Notes: generated by a model from the letters alone, not told the origin. DNA of 64,000 bases from Apodemus sylvaticus (GCF_947179515.1 NC_067495.1:22191470-22255469), one strand, 5' to 3'; positions 48,671-60,475 are shown, numbered from the stretch's first letter. Numbers and translations: made by a program.

Positions 48671-48726
48671 CTTCAGGCAAAACTCTCTGGGGTCATCAGC
48701 AAAATCCAAGGAAGCTGATCAGCTAT
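48671..48726 (-). other. Mid1: Mid1 5' UTR part of first coding exon, with 3' splice site
   Basis: The exon appears to begin at 48726, just after an acceptor reading cgttctgtttccag on the minus strand (ag at 48728-48727). That leaves 56 bases of leader before the ATG and a total exon of 716 bases. The acceptor is inferred from its consensus. A TGA in frame with the Mid1 ATG lies inside this leader, so no N-terminal extension from an upstream ATG is possible. Near-cognate TTG and CTG codons follow the TGA in frame. Confidence 0.85.
48673..48696 (-). promoter_or_regulatory. Upstream ORF of 7 codons in the Mid1 leader
   Basis: On the minus strand an ATG at 48696-48694 opens a frame encoding MTPESFA and closing with TGA at 48675-48673. 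Only two bases separate this stop from the Mid1 ATG. The uORF start has a weak context (C at -3, A at +4), while the Mid1 start is strong. This arrangement is compatible with leaky scanning or reinitiation. Function is inferred from geometry only. Confidence 0.7.
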
Positions 48727-50697
48727 CTGGAAACAGAACGTAAGATTGGATTAAGCATGAGGGGTCAGCCAGGGGGGCTGTCAGCTTCACATGCATCTCA
48801 TAATAATTCTAAACATAGGTCATGGAAGGGAAACTATGAGTATGCTCCAAACGTCTGTCTTTACTGGGGGCAAATGATAAAACAAAACAAAACAAAACAC
48901 GAGTCTATCATTTTCTCAAATTTTTGATTGTTAAAAGTGGCAACTTTCTTTTTTAATGTTTATTATTGTTTTTTGTTTTGTTTTTTAGTTTTTATAGCTT
49001 TAGGTCTAACTCCAATCTGATAAGTGACTGAAACTGTAATTTCTCTAATTGGTGTACTATCAAAGTGATCTTACATCATGAACAAATTTTCCTTTCGGTT
49101 AAAATTCAAATGCAGAAACTTGTTAATGAAGTATAGTCATTTGTATCTTTGAATTTATGAACTTAAATGTTAATGTTTATACATTTTAAAGTATGTAATA
49201 GCAGGACAGGATTTCTAACTGTACACACGCAGTCGTTATAGAGATGAACATCTAGTAAATATGAACTTAAATGCATGCATTTCGGTAGAAATAATCATGT
49301 TTAAATTCAGGACGTCATATCTCAAGACATTCTTGGGGAAACATGAATCTTTCACAAAAATGCTCAGGATAGAGGCAGCATTTTTGGCATATGCTCATTA
49401 CTCCTGTATTGATTAATCTAGAAATGAGATGTGGGAGACGGAGAGAAATACAGAAAACCACCTGAGAGCCTTTCTGAAGGCTGAAATACTGATGAGTAAT
49501 ATTATTACATACATTTGATAAGTTCTAACAGTAATAATTTCAGTTTAGAAAGTATGTTAGAAAGACCATGTAAAGAAAGACTGCTGAGGATCCCAGTGTA
49601 GTCCCTTTTGGCCCAAAATATCCTATTTCAGGCTGCTCCCTGTTGCTAGCAACAGGCCTGGCTGGCAGGAGATCTTGTCTCACACTCACAACCCTGCTGG
49701 CCCAGTCATGACCTCTGCCAGCTCTGTCCCTCCCCTCCAGGCCACCTGAAGGTGGCCCAGCTAAATGTTCCCTTTCCCATAAATACCTCATGGCCTTTGT
49801 GAATTCCTGCCTGCCTTCCCTTCAAAATGAGATGACAAAGAATCCCACACAAGCATCAGTTCATTAGGGTGAAGAGGCCTCCTGCTCATTAGCAGGCCTG
49901 GGAACTAAGCCTTTTTGAACCTTCTCCTTTTCCAGGCCATTAGTAGAAGGCCATAGAGTGCTGCCTGGCATATTAGCTGCAGCCCATTGCAAGCTGTGGG
50001 AGAATAGTGCAGTTGACCAGGTCAGGAGGTTCAAATCACTGACGAGGGTAGAAAGTTCTCAGTTGGGTTTACGGGAAGGCTTCACTTCCAAAGCTGTGTA
50101 TAAAGACTCTGACAATCAGTCAATTGTATTCACACCTCCGCGACTATACAAAATGAAGGCTTTCTAGAATCAGCTGACCTTTTATGAAACAACATGCATC
50201 TGAAATATGAAGGGTGCACTGCTTTGCTGAAACAACCGTCAGCTCACTACCAACCGAAACAAGATCACTAACGAGTATAAAGCATGTCCTGGTCCTGTTA
50301 AAGAGTAGAAGAGGAAATTACTAGCTCAGAGATGACCTGCAACTAGTCACTCATATTTACTGCTTAATAAAGGAGTGGTTGCAATTTGAAATACCCAGTG
50401 CTTACTCATCATTTAATAATCTGCAATGTCAAGCCAAAGGCTACTCTTATTTAAAAAAAAAAAATGTCACCATCTTCCCTAGGGCCCAGTCCATTGTACC
50501 CATAGATGGCTGTGAAGAAATTGAAAGGTTAGGCCTGTTAGGCAAGACTTGGATTAATTGTGGGTAGAAAATTATCTCCTTGTCAAATTTCTTTTCCTTT
50601 TCTTTCAGAAGCATAAAAATCAAAAGGAAAAGTGTAGGCCTTTTCCTGTGCTTTATTACCTGATAGTTATCATTAATTATGCTATTTATTTATTTAA
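48727..50697. other. Mid1 upstream intron/5' region, repeat-poor
   Basis: This is the sequence upstream of the first coding exon. It contains (AAAAC)n at about 48882-48898 but no recognised SINE or L1. The GC-richer patch 49570-49960 stands out and could be conserved. No first exon or promoter identified. Confidence 0.5.
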
Positions 50698-50822
50698 ATA
50701 TGTTCTTTTTTGGAGACAGGGTCTTGTTATATATTACAGGCTGGCTGCAAACAACACTATTGCCCCTGTCTCCTGACTGTTGGGATCATAGGAGCAAATC
50801 ACTACCACAGGAGCACACCATC
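50698..50822 (-). mobile_element. B1 SINE, degenerate
   Basis: ggagacagggtcttgttata and gactgttgggatcataggag are reverse B1 words. Confidence 0.8.
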
Positions 50823-50920
50823 ATTCACAACCTACTTATTATCATTTAATATTTATTTTCACATATACAGTATTTGCACTTATTTTCATGGTACCATATT
50901 ATAATCCAATACATAAAACA

Positions 50921-50966
50921 AACCACCACCACCAACAACAACAACAATAACAACAAAAAGCAAAAA
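50921..50966. repeat. (CAA/CCA)n simple repeat
   Basis: accaccaccaccaacaacaa continuing as imperfect CAA units. Confidence 0.95.
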
Positions 50967-51039
50967 ACACGGATAAATCACCCGCCATGTAATGTGTAAC
51001 ATATAAGACGAACACTAGAGAAGCAATTCTCAGAATGCA

Positions 51040-51295
51040 TATAAATGCTAGATGGGCATGGAATCCATCTGTAATCCCAGTGCATGGAAGAAGGAGACAT
51101 AGCATCCTACAGAGAAAGCTAGTTAGTCTGAACTCTGGGTTCATCCCCTGCCTTAATGAATAAGATGGAGAGCAATCAAGGGATAATCCCAATGTAAACT
51201 CAGGGTTCCACAAGCATGCACACAATAGTGTGCCTACACACATGTGACTATGCATATACACACTGATATACATGAAACACATATAAATAAAATTG
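51040..51295 (+). mobile_element. B4-type composite SINE
   Basis: ctagatgggcatggaatcca then ctgtaatcccagtgcatgga is a degraded B1-like part. It is followed by a region ending in acatgtgactatgcatatac and cacatataaataaaatt. Confidence 0.65.
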
Positions 51296-51361
51296 ATTTT
51301 TCATTTATTAAAACTTAAGATTACATTGTCATATAATTCAGAGGTAAAAATAAGTATGTTA

Positions 51362-51615
51362 AAGAGACATTTGCACTCCCATATTTACTGTAACATGATT
51401 CACAGTAGACATGTAATGGGAACAACCTAAGTGTTCATCTGATGAACAGATAAACAAATGGAGTATATACACACAATGAAATACTACTTGGACAGAAAAA
51501 TGGAGTTCTATCATGTGCAGCAATATGCATGCAATCAGAGGACATTATGGCAAGTGAAATATTTAAATAAATCAGACAGAAAATATAAACATTGCATACT
51601 GACTATGTTTTAGTA
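51362..51615 (+). mobile_element. Old L1 (L1M-like) ORF2 3' fragment
   Basis: gggaacaacctaagtgttca, acaatgaaatactacttgga and aggacattatggcaagtgaa match the ancient L1 ORF2 C-terminal region. Confidence 0.8.
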
Positions 51616-53392
51616 GAAGTTCCAGGGTTCTATCCCATAATAGTACCATCAGAATTCCCAAGAGTGGTTCTACTGTGAACCCCAATAGACTACTGACATT
51701 GTATTCACCTATGCAAGAGAGGGCTACTTATGCTAAGTACTAAGCTGGTCCAAGAAGGCAGAACCTTGTGCTGTCTTCACCCCATCTTTATTATCACGAT
51801 CCTAACCCTTATCACCTCATATGGGAGTTATCACAAGACCTTTCTAAATGCTTTCTCTGCTTCTTCTCATTCTTACCCTTCTCCTTACAGTCTATTTTTT
51901 TCCACCCAGCAGCTACAGAACCTGTTAAAACATGAAAGATTCTGCCTCTCTTCTGCTCTTCCCTCCAGGGGCTTCCCATGTCAGTCAAATGGAAATTCAC
52001 CACAATAAAACCAGCCCTAAAAAACAGACAGTGAGCTCATTTCCTCCCACGCTATTCCTTTCTTGTTCTGGTCTGGGCAAATGGCTCCCTTGTCAATCCA
52101 CAGATATGCCAAACATATCCCATCTCCTACACAGCCCATGCAGTCTTTATAATCCACACGACTGGGCTCTACCTTAGCTGAACCCACATAAAACTAAATG
52201 CCCCCAAACCACCATAACTACCCACCCACTATAGAAACTTTTCTTGCTTTATCTCAGTCTGTTGTTCTTTATATCTCTATTGCTAACATATTCTATTACT
52301 TTGCTTATTGATGTCACCCTCTAATTTCTCTAGCACTAGAGAGTGCTGTATGAAGCCAGAGATGTTTTTTTTTCTCTTTGCAGCATATGTCAGAAATAGC
52401 TAGAATAACATCCAATGTATAGTAAACTCAAGCATTCATTGCTTTCTTCAACTCTAATGGGCTGAAGCTGGATGAATAAAACATAAATCTTTCCTGTAAG
52501 GACCTGTCAGTCACTAAAATAGAAGTCAGCCAGCTTTCTATATAAATGGCAGGGCAATAAACACATTTTGTTTTGGGAGCCATGGGATATGCACTGCACA
52601 AATTAGCATAAAGAACACATAAAGGAATGAGCATAGCTAGACTCTAATCAACTACATTTTAAAAATCAGATAATGAGCCAGATTTAACCTGCAGATCTTA
52701 TCTTTAGAGGAGAGAGATACACACACCTGGTCAGAAAATAAAATAAAAATCACCAGCAGGAAAGTATGAATAAAATGTCAGATAGATAACAACAGGAAAG
52801 ATGGAGAAGCCAGAGTTGGACAAGTGAGTGCATGCTCCCTATGTTAACAGCAAATTATGTACAATGGGATTTCACCCTGACATCAGTGGAAAAGATGTGA
52901 GTTCAGTGCTTGGGACAATTCATGTAAGAATGATTTAAAAGTAGCTGATCAGATCTGAATCTTTCCCTTTTATTGCCATAGTACTCTACATGGTGTTTTG
53001 GGCAAATGTCTACACTATAAATAGTTAACTGAATTAAGTGCTGAGAAGGCAGATGTGACAAATGAAGTTCAGCCAAATTGATAAAACTCTTTGAGTCACA
53101 TAATTCTAAAAAGGGAGGGTTTCTGAGTTTATATCTCTGCTAAATTCCACAGAAGTTGCTACACATCATCTTTATTACTAATATCTACATATGTCATTTC
53201 CCTCTTCAAGAAATTAGCCTGCCTCATTCTGTATCTTTCTTTAAAATATCTAGAGAGATTAAAATACATTTATTCTTTAACAAAATATTAATGTCTTTAC
53301 ATGCACTTGGTTCTGCAGTAGGTTCAGGCAATACCTAGCTCTTGCCTTGGTGACTTAAAAGTTCATTAGAGAGGGAGTAGGGGAATACAAGG
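51616..53392. other. Unique upstream-intron sequence
   Basis: No recognised feature. Confidence 0.5.
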
Positions 53393-53569
53393 GAGGGCAG
53401 AAGAAATAGCTCCACAGTTAGGAGCACTTTCTGCTCTTTGCAGAAAACCTGGGTTCAGTTTCCAGCACTTTCATAGAGGTTCACAATACCTCAATACCTT
53501 CATCTGACCTCAGCAGGTGCTGGGCATGAATGCAGTACAGATACAGATGCATGCAAAACACGCATACAC

Positions 53570-53600
<31 letters not shown>
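53393..53600 (+). mobile_element. B3-type SINE with (AT)n tail
   Basis: aatagctccacagttaggag, aacctgggttcagtttccag (B-box) and gaggttcacaatacctcaat follow the B3 order. An AT dinucleotide run occupies 53573-53600. Confidence 0.8.
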
Positions 53601-53604
<4 letters not shown>

Positions 53605-54416
53605 ATAATATGTTGGGTAACATAATAAAATGGGAAATCCAAAGACAGTGTAATTAACTCTATACAAGAGGAAAAAGGAACAGGAAAGTTTCTTCCGGAT
53701 AAAGGGTGAGGCAAAAAATTGAGCAAGGCCCATCGACAAGATAGTGGGGGTCAGGGGGTGGGTAGGATTTGTGCAAAAAGTGTGTTATCTTTTCTTTTTT
53801 CTTTTTTTTTTAACCTAACCTTCACAGTTCATTTTTTTAAGCTTGCTTCTTAGAATTTACTACAATAGAAGGAAATCACACGTGCATATTGTTGTCAGGA
53901 AATTCTATAGCTCAACATTTTAATGAATGGGCTGATTTGCTTTTATTCAGGAGAAGGAAGTGATAATCATGAGAACTCCTTGCAACAGACTGGGAATAGC
54001 AGCAATTCAGCATTCACACCTTTGCCTGCCTGCGGTTGTTCTATATAGAACAAGGCAGAATAGTAAGCAAATAGAGTTGAAAAGATAGTATATATATATG
54101 ACATTAATCATGTGGATATAAACTGCCTGCATGTCCTTGAACATGAGTCCACAGATGTGCTGTACAATTCTAGTAGCCATTCTAATCCCATTCAGAAGCA
54201 GGGCTGTCTTTAGTGATACAGTTAGCGCAACCTTGTATCCTTAGATGCCAGGGCTCTTCTCAAGAAATGCATTTACCATGGAAAGCACTTCTTCACAATA
54301 GAAAGCAAATAAATGGAGTTTTTTGTGCATAAAAGAATGATATGAATAATGGTCTACTTCTTCAGATATGCTCATCTCCTTCTGAGTAACATTGCAATTA
54401 CAATTATCCTATTATC

Positions 54417-54421
<5 letters not shown>
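53601..54421. other. Unique upstream-intron sequence
   Basis: No recognised feature. Confidence 0.5.

Positions 54422-54495
<74 letters not shown>
54422..54495. repeat. (CT)n microsatellite, 37 units
   Basis: Uninterrupted CT for 74 bases, then an imperfect extension to about 54514. Confidence 0.98.
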
Positions 54496-54498
<3 letters not shown>

Positions 54499-54514
54499 CC
54501 TGTCTCTCTCTCTC

Positions 54515-55511
54515 CTGCTGCTGACTTCTTTCTGTTCATCAAAGCTCCGGAGGGTTCTAATGTGTCCTTCCTTCCAAAAGGTAAGCCAGTGTGTTAACTC
54601 ATTTCATGGTCACTTTCCATGAAAGTGATTTCCAGACTTGAGTCTCAAAGCACCATTTTCCTGGGTGTCACTTCAGTGTTCACAAGCCTCAGCTTCATGG
54701 TCTGTCACTGCCTCAGAGTTAGAATGCAGCTCTCAGGGGACTGAATTATTAATCTCCTTCCCCAACCTGTCTTTTCTACAGGTGTCTCCCAAAGTGCTTC
54801 TTTTGCCACCCTCAAAAGTGAGAATCCTGTTACATTTTCTAGTACTTCTTCTGTGGAAAAGGCAAGGCAATGGCCCCAAAGGTATCTTCAAACTATATAT
54901 GGGGACCTGTCTGTAACATAGGTAAAAGGAGAAAATAGTAATTAATGTTGTAGTAGTAATTAAGGCTTTCAAGAAGCTAATTTTGCAATAAGGAGATTAT
55001 GTAGGATTATTTAAGAGACTAAAGAGCATCAAAAGAATTCTTAAAAGTGGAAGAAGCCAAAAGAAGAGTCAAAGTCAGAGTGATGTGAGCAAATCTAGAC
55101 CAACATGACTGCTTTGAAGACAAAAAACAAAGCCACAAGCCTTTAGCATCTAAAAGCTGGTGATAGAAGAACAAAAATGAATGCCATCCCGCATCCCCCA
55201 GAAAGAAGCAGAACTAGGCAGATACTTCGACAAATAGGCAATTCATGTGTGATTTCAGACTTTTAAATCTATAAAATAATGGATTTGTAGTATTAAAGGA
55301 CATCAGGTTTGTTGCAAAGGAATATAGCACCAGTAGGAACAAATACATTCTCCATCTCAAAAATTCAAACCATTGTATAAGAAAAATGTGCTCCTCATAT
55401 TGGTTTCCTGTTCCCTGTTTTCTGTGATCTAGACCTTCTCTGCTACAATTTTAGATCTTTACCTTTCCCTCCACAAAGAAAGCACAGCCTTTTCCTTTGA
55501 TTTCTTTTTCA
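54515..55511. other. Unique upstream-intron sequence
   Basis: No recognised feature. Confidence 0.5.
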
Positions 55512-55717
55512 AAGATTTATTGTATTTTTATTAATTTGTATGCATTCGTCAGTGTATGTGTATGTACACCTGAGTTCAAGAGGGAAGAGGACATTGAAGC
55601 TTCTGGAGTTGAAATTATAGGCCACTATAAGCTGCCTGACACGGATACTGAGAGCTACACTTTGGCCCTCTAGAAGAGCAGCAAGCATTCTTAACCACTG
55701 AGCCATCTCTCCAGCTC
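55512..55717 (-). mobile_element. B2/B3 SINE
   Basis: Reverse orientation: gccctctagaagagcagcaa and taaccactgagccatctctc then cagctcc. Confidence 0.9.
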
Positions 55718-55941
55718 CAAATGCAATTTAGTCCTGATCTTTTTTTCCTTGAGTTTACTGTTTATAACTTGCTCCCTGGACTATAGCTTTTTCATATCAC
55801 CTTTCTCCGTGGTACAAAACAGAGGAGTTTCCCAATTGTCCAAACTATAAATCCTACCTTGCATCTCATCTCCATTTTTTTTTGAAGTCTTGTCCAAGTT
55901 TCTCCAAACTACACCTTCAACTTTAAGACACCTAACTTCTT

Positions 55942-56456
55942 TTTTTATATTTTTATTGCCTATATTCTTTGTTTACATTCCAAATGCTTTCCCCTTTCCC
56001 AGTTCCCCCCTCCCCATAAGTCTCATAAGCCCTCTTCCCTCTGCCCATTCCCTAATCAACCCCCTCCCATTTCTCTGTCCTGGTATTCCCCTACAATACT
56101 GCATCAAGCCTTTCCAGGACCAGGACTCTCTCCTTCCTTCTTCTTGGGAATAATTTGATACGTGAGTTGTGTATTGGGTATTCAGAGCTTCTGGACTGAT
56201 TAATATCCACTGCATTCCATGTGTGTTCTTTTGTGATTGGGTTACCTCACGTAGGATGATATTTTCCGGTTCCAACCATTTGCCTAAAAATTTTATGAAT
56301 TCATTGTTTCTAATTGCTGAGTAGTATTCCATTGTGTAAATATACCATATTTTCTGTATCCTTCCTCCATTGAGGGACATCTGGGTTCTTTCCAGCTTCT
56401 GGCTATTATAAATAGGGCTTCTATGAACATACTGGAGCATGTGTGCTTATTACATG
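55942..56456 (-). mobile_element. L1 3' end, 5'-truncated, with target-site duplication
   Basis: Reversed L1 tail (tttgtttacattccaaatgc), 3' UTR and the last part of ORF2 (minus-strand peptide EYYSAIRNNEFIKFLGKWLE). It is flanked by GAC[A/C]CCTAACTTCTT at 55927-55941 and 56457-56471 (14 of 15 identical). Confidence 0.95.
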
Positions 56457-56712
56457 GACCCCTAACTTCTTAAGCTACAGGCTCAAGAAGTAAGATCTTT
56501 TGCCATTACTCACAGTTGGCTTTTGTTTTTCTTCCTAGCATAAATCATTTTCCTTGAATAATTTTTCTTTTGGTTTCATGTTAGGTGGTATTTGTTTGTT
56601 TGTTTGTTGTCTCTGGGGGAATTTAAGATGAGAATAGAATCTTTCAGAGGTCAAAAGTATCTTGGTCACTGCTGCATTTAGCAGCTTCAAATTAAATAAT
56701 TGAGAAATGTTT

Positions 56713-56727
56713 AAAAAGAAAGCTTTG
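56713..56727 (+). repeat. Target-site duplication, left copy (15 nt)
   Basis: AAAAAGAAAGCTTTG preceded by GTTT, an ideal L1 endonuclease site (TT/AAAA). Identical copy at 57893-57907. Confidence 0.92.
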
Positions 56728-57892
56728 CCAGACACTCTGAAGCTAATAGAAAAGAAACTGGGGAAGACCCTTGAGGATATCGGTACATGGAGAAAGTTTC
56801 TGAACAGAACACCAATAGCGGATGCTCTAAGAGCAAGAATTGACAAATGGGACCTCATAAAATTACAGAGTTTCTGTAAGGCAAAGGACACCATCAAGAG
56901 GACAAATCGGTAACCAACAAATTGGGAAAAGATCTTCACCAATCCTACATCAGATAGGGGGCTAATATCCAATATATATAAAGAACTCAAGAAGTTAGAC
57001 TCCAGAAAAACAAACAACCCTATTAAAAATGGGGTACAGAGTTAAACAAAGAATTCTCACCTGAAGAACTTCGGATGGCAGAGAAGCATCTTAAAAAATG
57101 CTCAACTTCATTAGTCATTAGGGAAATGCAAATCAAAACAACCCTAAGATTTCATCTTACACCAGTCAGAATGGCTAAGATTAAAAATTCAGGAGACAGC
57201 AGGTGTTGGCGAGGATGTGGAGAAAGAGGAACACTCCTCCACTGCTGGTGGGGTTGCAAATTGGTACAACCACTCTGGAAATCAGTCTGGCGGTTCCTCT
57301 GAAAACTGGGCACCTCACTTCCAGAAGATCCTGCTATACCACTCCTGGGCATATACCCAGAGGATTCCCCACCTTGTAATAAGGATACATGCTCTACTAT
57401 GTTCATAGCAGCCCTATTTATAATTGCCAGATGCTGGAAAGAACCCAGGTATCCCTCAACAGAAGAGTGGATGCAAAAAATGTGGTATTATCTACACAAT
57501 GGAGTACTATTCAGCCATTAGAAACAATGAATTCATGAAATTCTTAGGCAAATGGATGGAGCTAGAGAACATCATACTAAGTGAGGTAACCCAGACTCAA
57601 AAGGTGAATCATGGTATGCACTCACTAATAAGTGGATATTAACCTAGAAACCTGGAATACCCAAAACATAATCCACACACCAAATGAGGTACAAGAAGAA
57701 AGGAGGAGTGGCCCCTGGTTCTGGAAGGACTCAGTGAAGCAGTATTCAGCAAAACCAGAACAGGGAAGTGGGAAGTGGTGGGTGGGAGGACAGGGGGAGA
57801 GAAGGGGGCTTACGGGACTTTCGGGGAGGGGGGGCTAGGAAAGGGGAAATCATTTGAAATGTAAATAAAAAATATATCGAATAAAAAAAGAA
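56728..57892 (+). mobile_element. Young rat-type L1, 5'-truncated
   Basis: About 1.16 kb, from the late ORF2 (ccagacactctgaagctaat) to the tail (aaatatatcgaataaaaaaa), flanked by a perfect 15-base duplication. It is closely similar to 25573-26735, apart from scattered substitutions and a few indels. ORF2 is broken by TAA after KRTNR and by a stop near 57303. Confidence 0.97.
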
Positions 57893-57907
57893 AAAAAGAA
57901 AGCTTTG
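57893..57907 (+). repeat. Target-site duplication, right copy (15 nt)
   Basis: AAAAAGAAAGCTTTG, identical to 56713-56727. Confidence 0.92.
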
Positions 57908-58113
57908 AATAATGTGACATATGTTAAGTATTTACGCTTAATAATTACAAAAATACCAAGTGATAAAACTATCCTACTCAGCAAATCATTAAAATATTTC
58001 TTTTTACACAACAGAATAATAGCAAGACATAAGTTTAAATTATATGACTCATCCTATTTTCAATGTATTCAAAACAGTCAAGGATGAAAGAGTCATTCGT
58101 GAGCTCAGACATG

Positions 58114-58181
58114 AGTGTGTGTGTGTGTGTGTGTGTCTGTGTGTGCGTGTGCACACGTGTATGTGTGCATGTGCGTGTGCA

Positions 58182-58213
<32 letters not shown>
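58114..58213. repeat. (TG)n compound microsatellite, Z-DNA-prone
   Basis: About 100 bases of nearly strict purine-pyrimidine alternation, including cgtgtgcacacgtgtatgtg. The overlapping open frames on both strands are repeat artefacts. Confidence 0.97.
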
Positions 58214-58699
58214 AGCATGCTCGTGCACCCCTCCCCCCTCCACAAGCTTCCTTTGAAGAAAACATTCACAATCTCAAATGTAGGCTTCTTATGGATGTGT
58301 GACTTCAACCAAATGACCAACAAACCCCCACAGATGATAAAACCTTAATGCAGGAGTACACACCTCATAGAATCAAGGGAAATGAATTAACAGAGGGATA
58401 AAGAGTTAGTGGGGAAGGCTGGAAGGATAACAAAATCTTGGCACAAGATGATGGCTAAGGTAGTTGATAATAGCTGGTTAGCTGCCTGAGCAGGAGGCCA
58501 GTTGCTGCTCTTTGTGTGTACATAATATATATTATTATATATTATATAATATATAATGCCTTCATCATAAGGTATTTTTATATTGAAGGTGCATTTATTC
58601 CACCACGAGAACTTTCCTGGGGTGGGGTATTGTCCTTTGTTTATGGTTTAGTCCATGGGAGAGAACAAAGAAAAGGAGAAAATTTCCAATATAAGAGGC
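58214..58699. other. Unique sequence with AT-rich patch
   Basis: An AT-only stretch lies at about 58524-58556. Nothing else recognised. Confidence 0.5.
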
Positions 58700-58853
58700 A
58701 TGGCACAGGTACCTCTGCCTGTGATTTGCCTGCATGTTTGTCCCTAGAACGTTCCAGACAGTTAGTTGTGAGCAGCTATGTGGGTATTGGGAATTGAACT
58801 AAGGCACTAAAATCAGCTAGTGCTTTTGCCACCAAGCTATCTCTCCAGCCCCT
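58700..58853 (-). mobile_element. B3-type SINE
   Basis: gtgggtattgggaattgaac and ccaagctatctctccagccc in reverse orientation. Confidence 0.85.
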
Positions 58854-59155
58854 GCACTCATGTTAAATAAACAGTGAAATCACATTTATGCTAAAAAAAA
58901 AAAAAGAGGTTTGGGGAACCACAGGATAGATACTCTTAATGATCAACCCATGGCCTTTGTGCCTATTGGACTCATCTTTTTTTTTTCCTTTGAGGTAAAA
59001 GGCAAAAGCATAATATCAACCTGGGAAGTAAATGCAGATAAAAGATGTAAGCTCCAAGCCTGCACCATCAAAACCCTTGCCACCATCATCAAAAATACCA
59101 TTTCACAATGGTATTTTTCGAAGCCTCTCAGGATCTCTACTTTGATGCAGTTAAC
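58854..59155. other. Unique sequence
   Basis: Short poly(A) at 58894-58906. No other feature recognised. Confidence 0.5.
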
Positions 59156-59164
59156 ATAACCTAG

Positions 59165-60122
59165 CCATAAGCTAGAAAGAATTCAGATGTCCTTCAACAC
59201 AGTAATGAATACAGAAAATGCGGTACATTTACATAATGGAGTTCTACTCAGCTATTAAAAAACAATGAATTCATGAAATTCTTAGGCAAACGGATGGAAC
59301 TAGAAAATATAATCCTGAGTGAGGTAACCCAATCACAAAAGAACACACATGGTATGCACTCACTGATAAGTGGATATTAGCCCAGAAACTCGGAATATCC
59401 AAGATACAATTCACAGACTACATGAAACTCAAGAAGGAAGACCAAAGTGCGGGTGTTTCAGTCCTTTTTAGAAAAGGGGTAACAAAATACTTATGGAAGC
59501 AAATATGGAGACAAAGTGTGGAGCAGACACTGAAGGAAAGGTCATCCAAAGACTGTCCCTCCTGGGGATTCATCTCAGATACAATCATCAAACTCCGACT
59601 GTGGATGCCAAGAAGTGCATACTGACAGGAGCCTGATATAGCTGTCTCCTGAGAGGTTCTGCCAGAGCCTTACAAATAGAGTAGGATGCTCACAGCCAAC
59701 CATTGGACTGAGTGTGGGATCCTCAATGGAAGAGTTAAAGAACTGAAGGAGCCAAAGGGATTTGCAACCTCATAGAAAGAACAACAATATCAACCAACCA
59801 GACCCTCCAGAACTCCCAGGGACAAAGCCACCAACCAACCAAGGAGTACCCATGGCTCCAGCTGCATATGTAGCAGAAGATGGCTTTGTCAGGCATCAGT
59901 GGGAGGAGAGGCCCTTGCTTCTATGAAGGTTCGATAGATGCCCCTGTGTAGGGGAGTGGAGGGAGGGAAGGTAGGGGTGGGTGGGTAGAGGAACACCCTC
60001 ATAGAAGCAGGGGAAGGGGTGATAGGATGGGAGGTTTCTGGGAGAGGGGGAACTGGGTAAGGGGTTAACACTTGAAAGGTAAATAAATAAATATATAAAT
60101 AAATAAATAAAATTAAAAAAAA
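59165..60122 (+). mobile_element. Lx-type L1 3' end, 5'-truncated, with short target-site duplication
   Basis: Late ORF2 (acaatgaattcatgaaattc; cactgataagtggatattag) and a long 3' UTR (gcctgatatagctgtctcct; catggctccagctgcatatg) end in (AAAT)n and poly(A). It is flanked by ATAACCTAG at 59156-59164 and 60123-60131. Confidence 0.93.
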
Positions 60123-60240
60123 ATAACCTAGACCTCGAGGAAACGTCTAGTATCCATAGCACCATCCATTGCAAAGTTCAATCCATAACCAAAGTCAGTA
60201 GACCATGCAAGTGTCACTTTCATGATCAAGAGGCAGACTG

Positions 60241-60414
60241 AGAATGCTGGGAATATGGCTCAGTGTGTAAGGCACTTGATGCCAACCTTAAAATCCTAAG
60301 TCTGATCCTCAGAATCTGCACAGTAAAAGAGAGAACTGACTCTCACAAGTTGCTCTTTGAATGCCACAGACATGCCAGAGCATGCACTGATGTATGTGCA
60401 AGTACATGCGTACA

Positions 60415-60445
<31 letters not shown>

Positions 60446-60475
60446 TTAATTTTAAATGCTAATTAAAAAATAATC
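60241..60475 (+). mobile_element. B3-type SINE with (CA)n
   Basis: tatggctcagtgtgtaaggc, ctaagtctgatcctcagaat, then gagaactgactctcacaagt and a CA run at about 60418-60442. Confidence 0.8.

Noticed and set aside
48137..48718. Plus-strand open frames opposite the Mid1 coding exon (99, 76 and 60+ codons)
   Set aside because: They are the antisense shadow of the Mid1 coding strand in a GC-richer exon, with no own domain or promoter signal.
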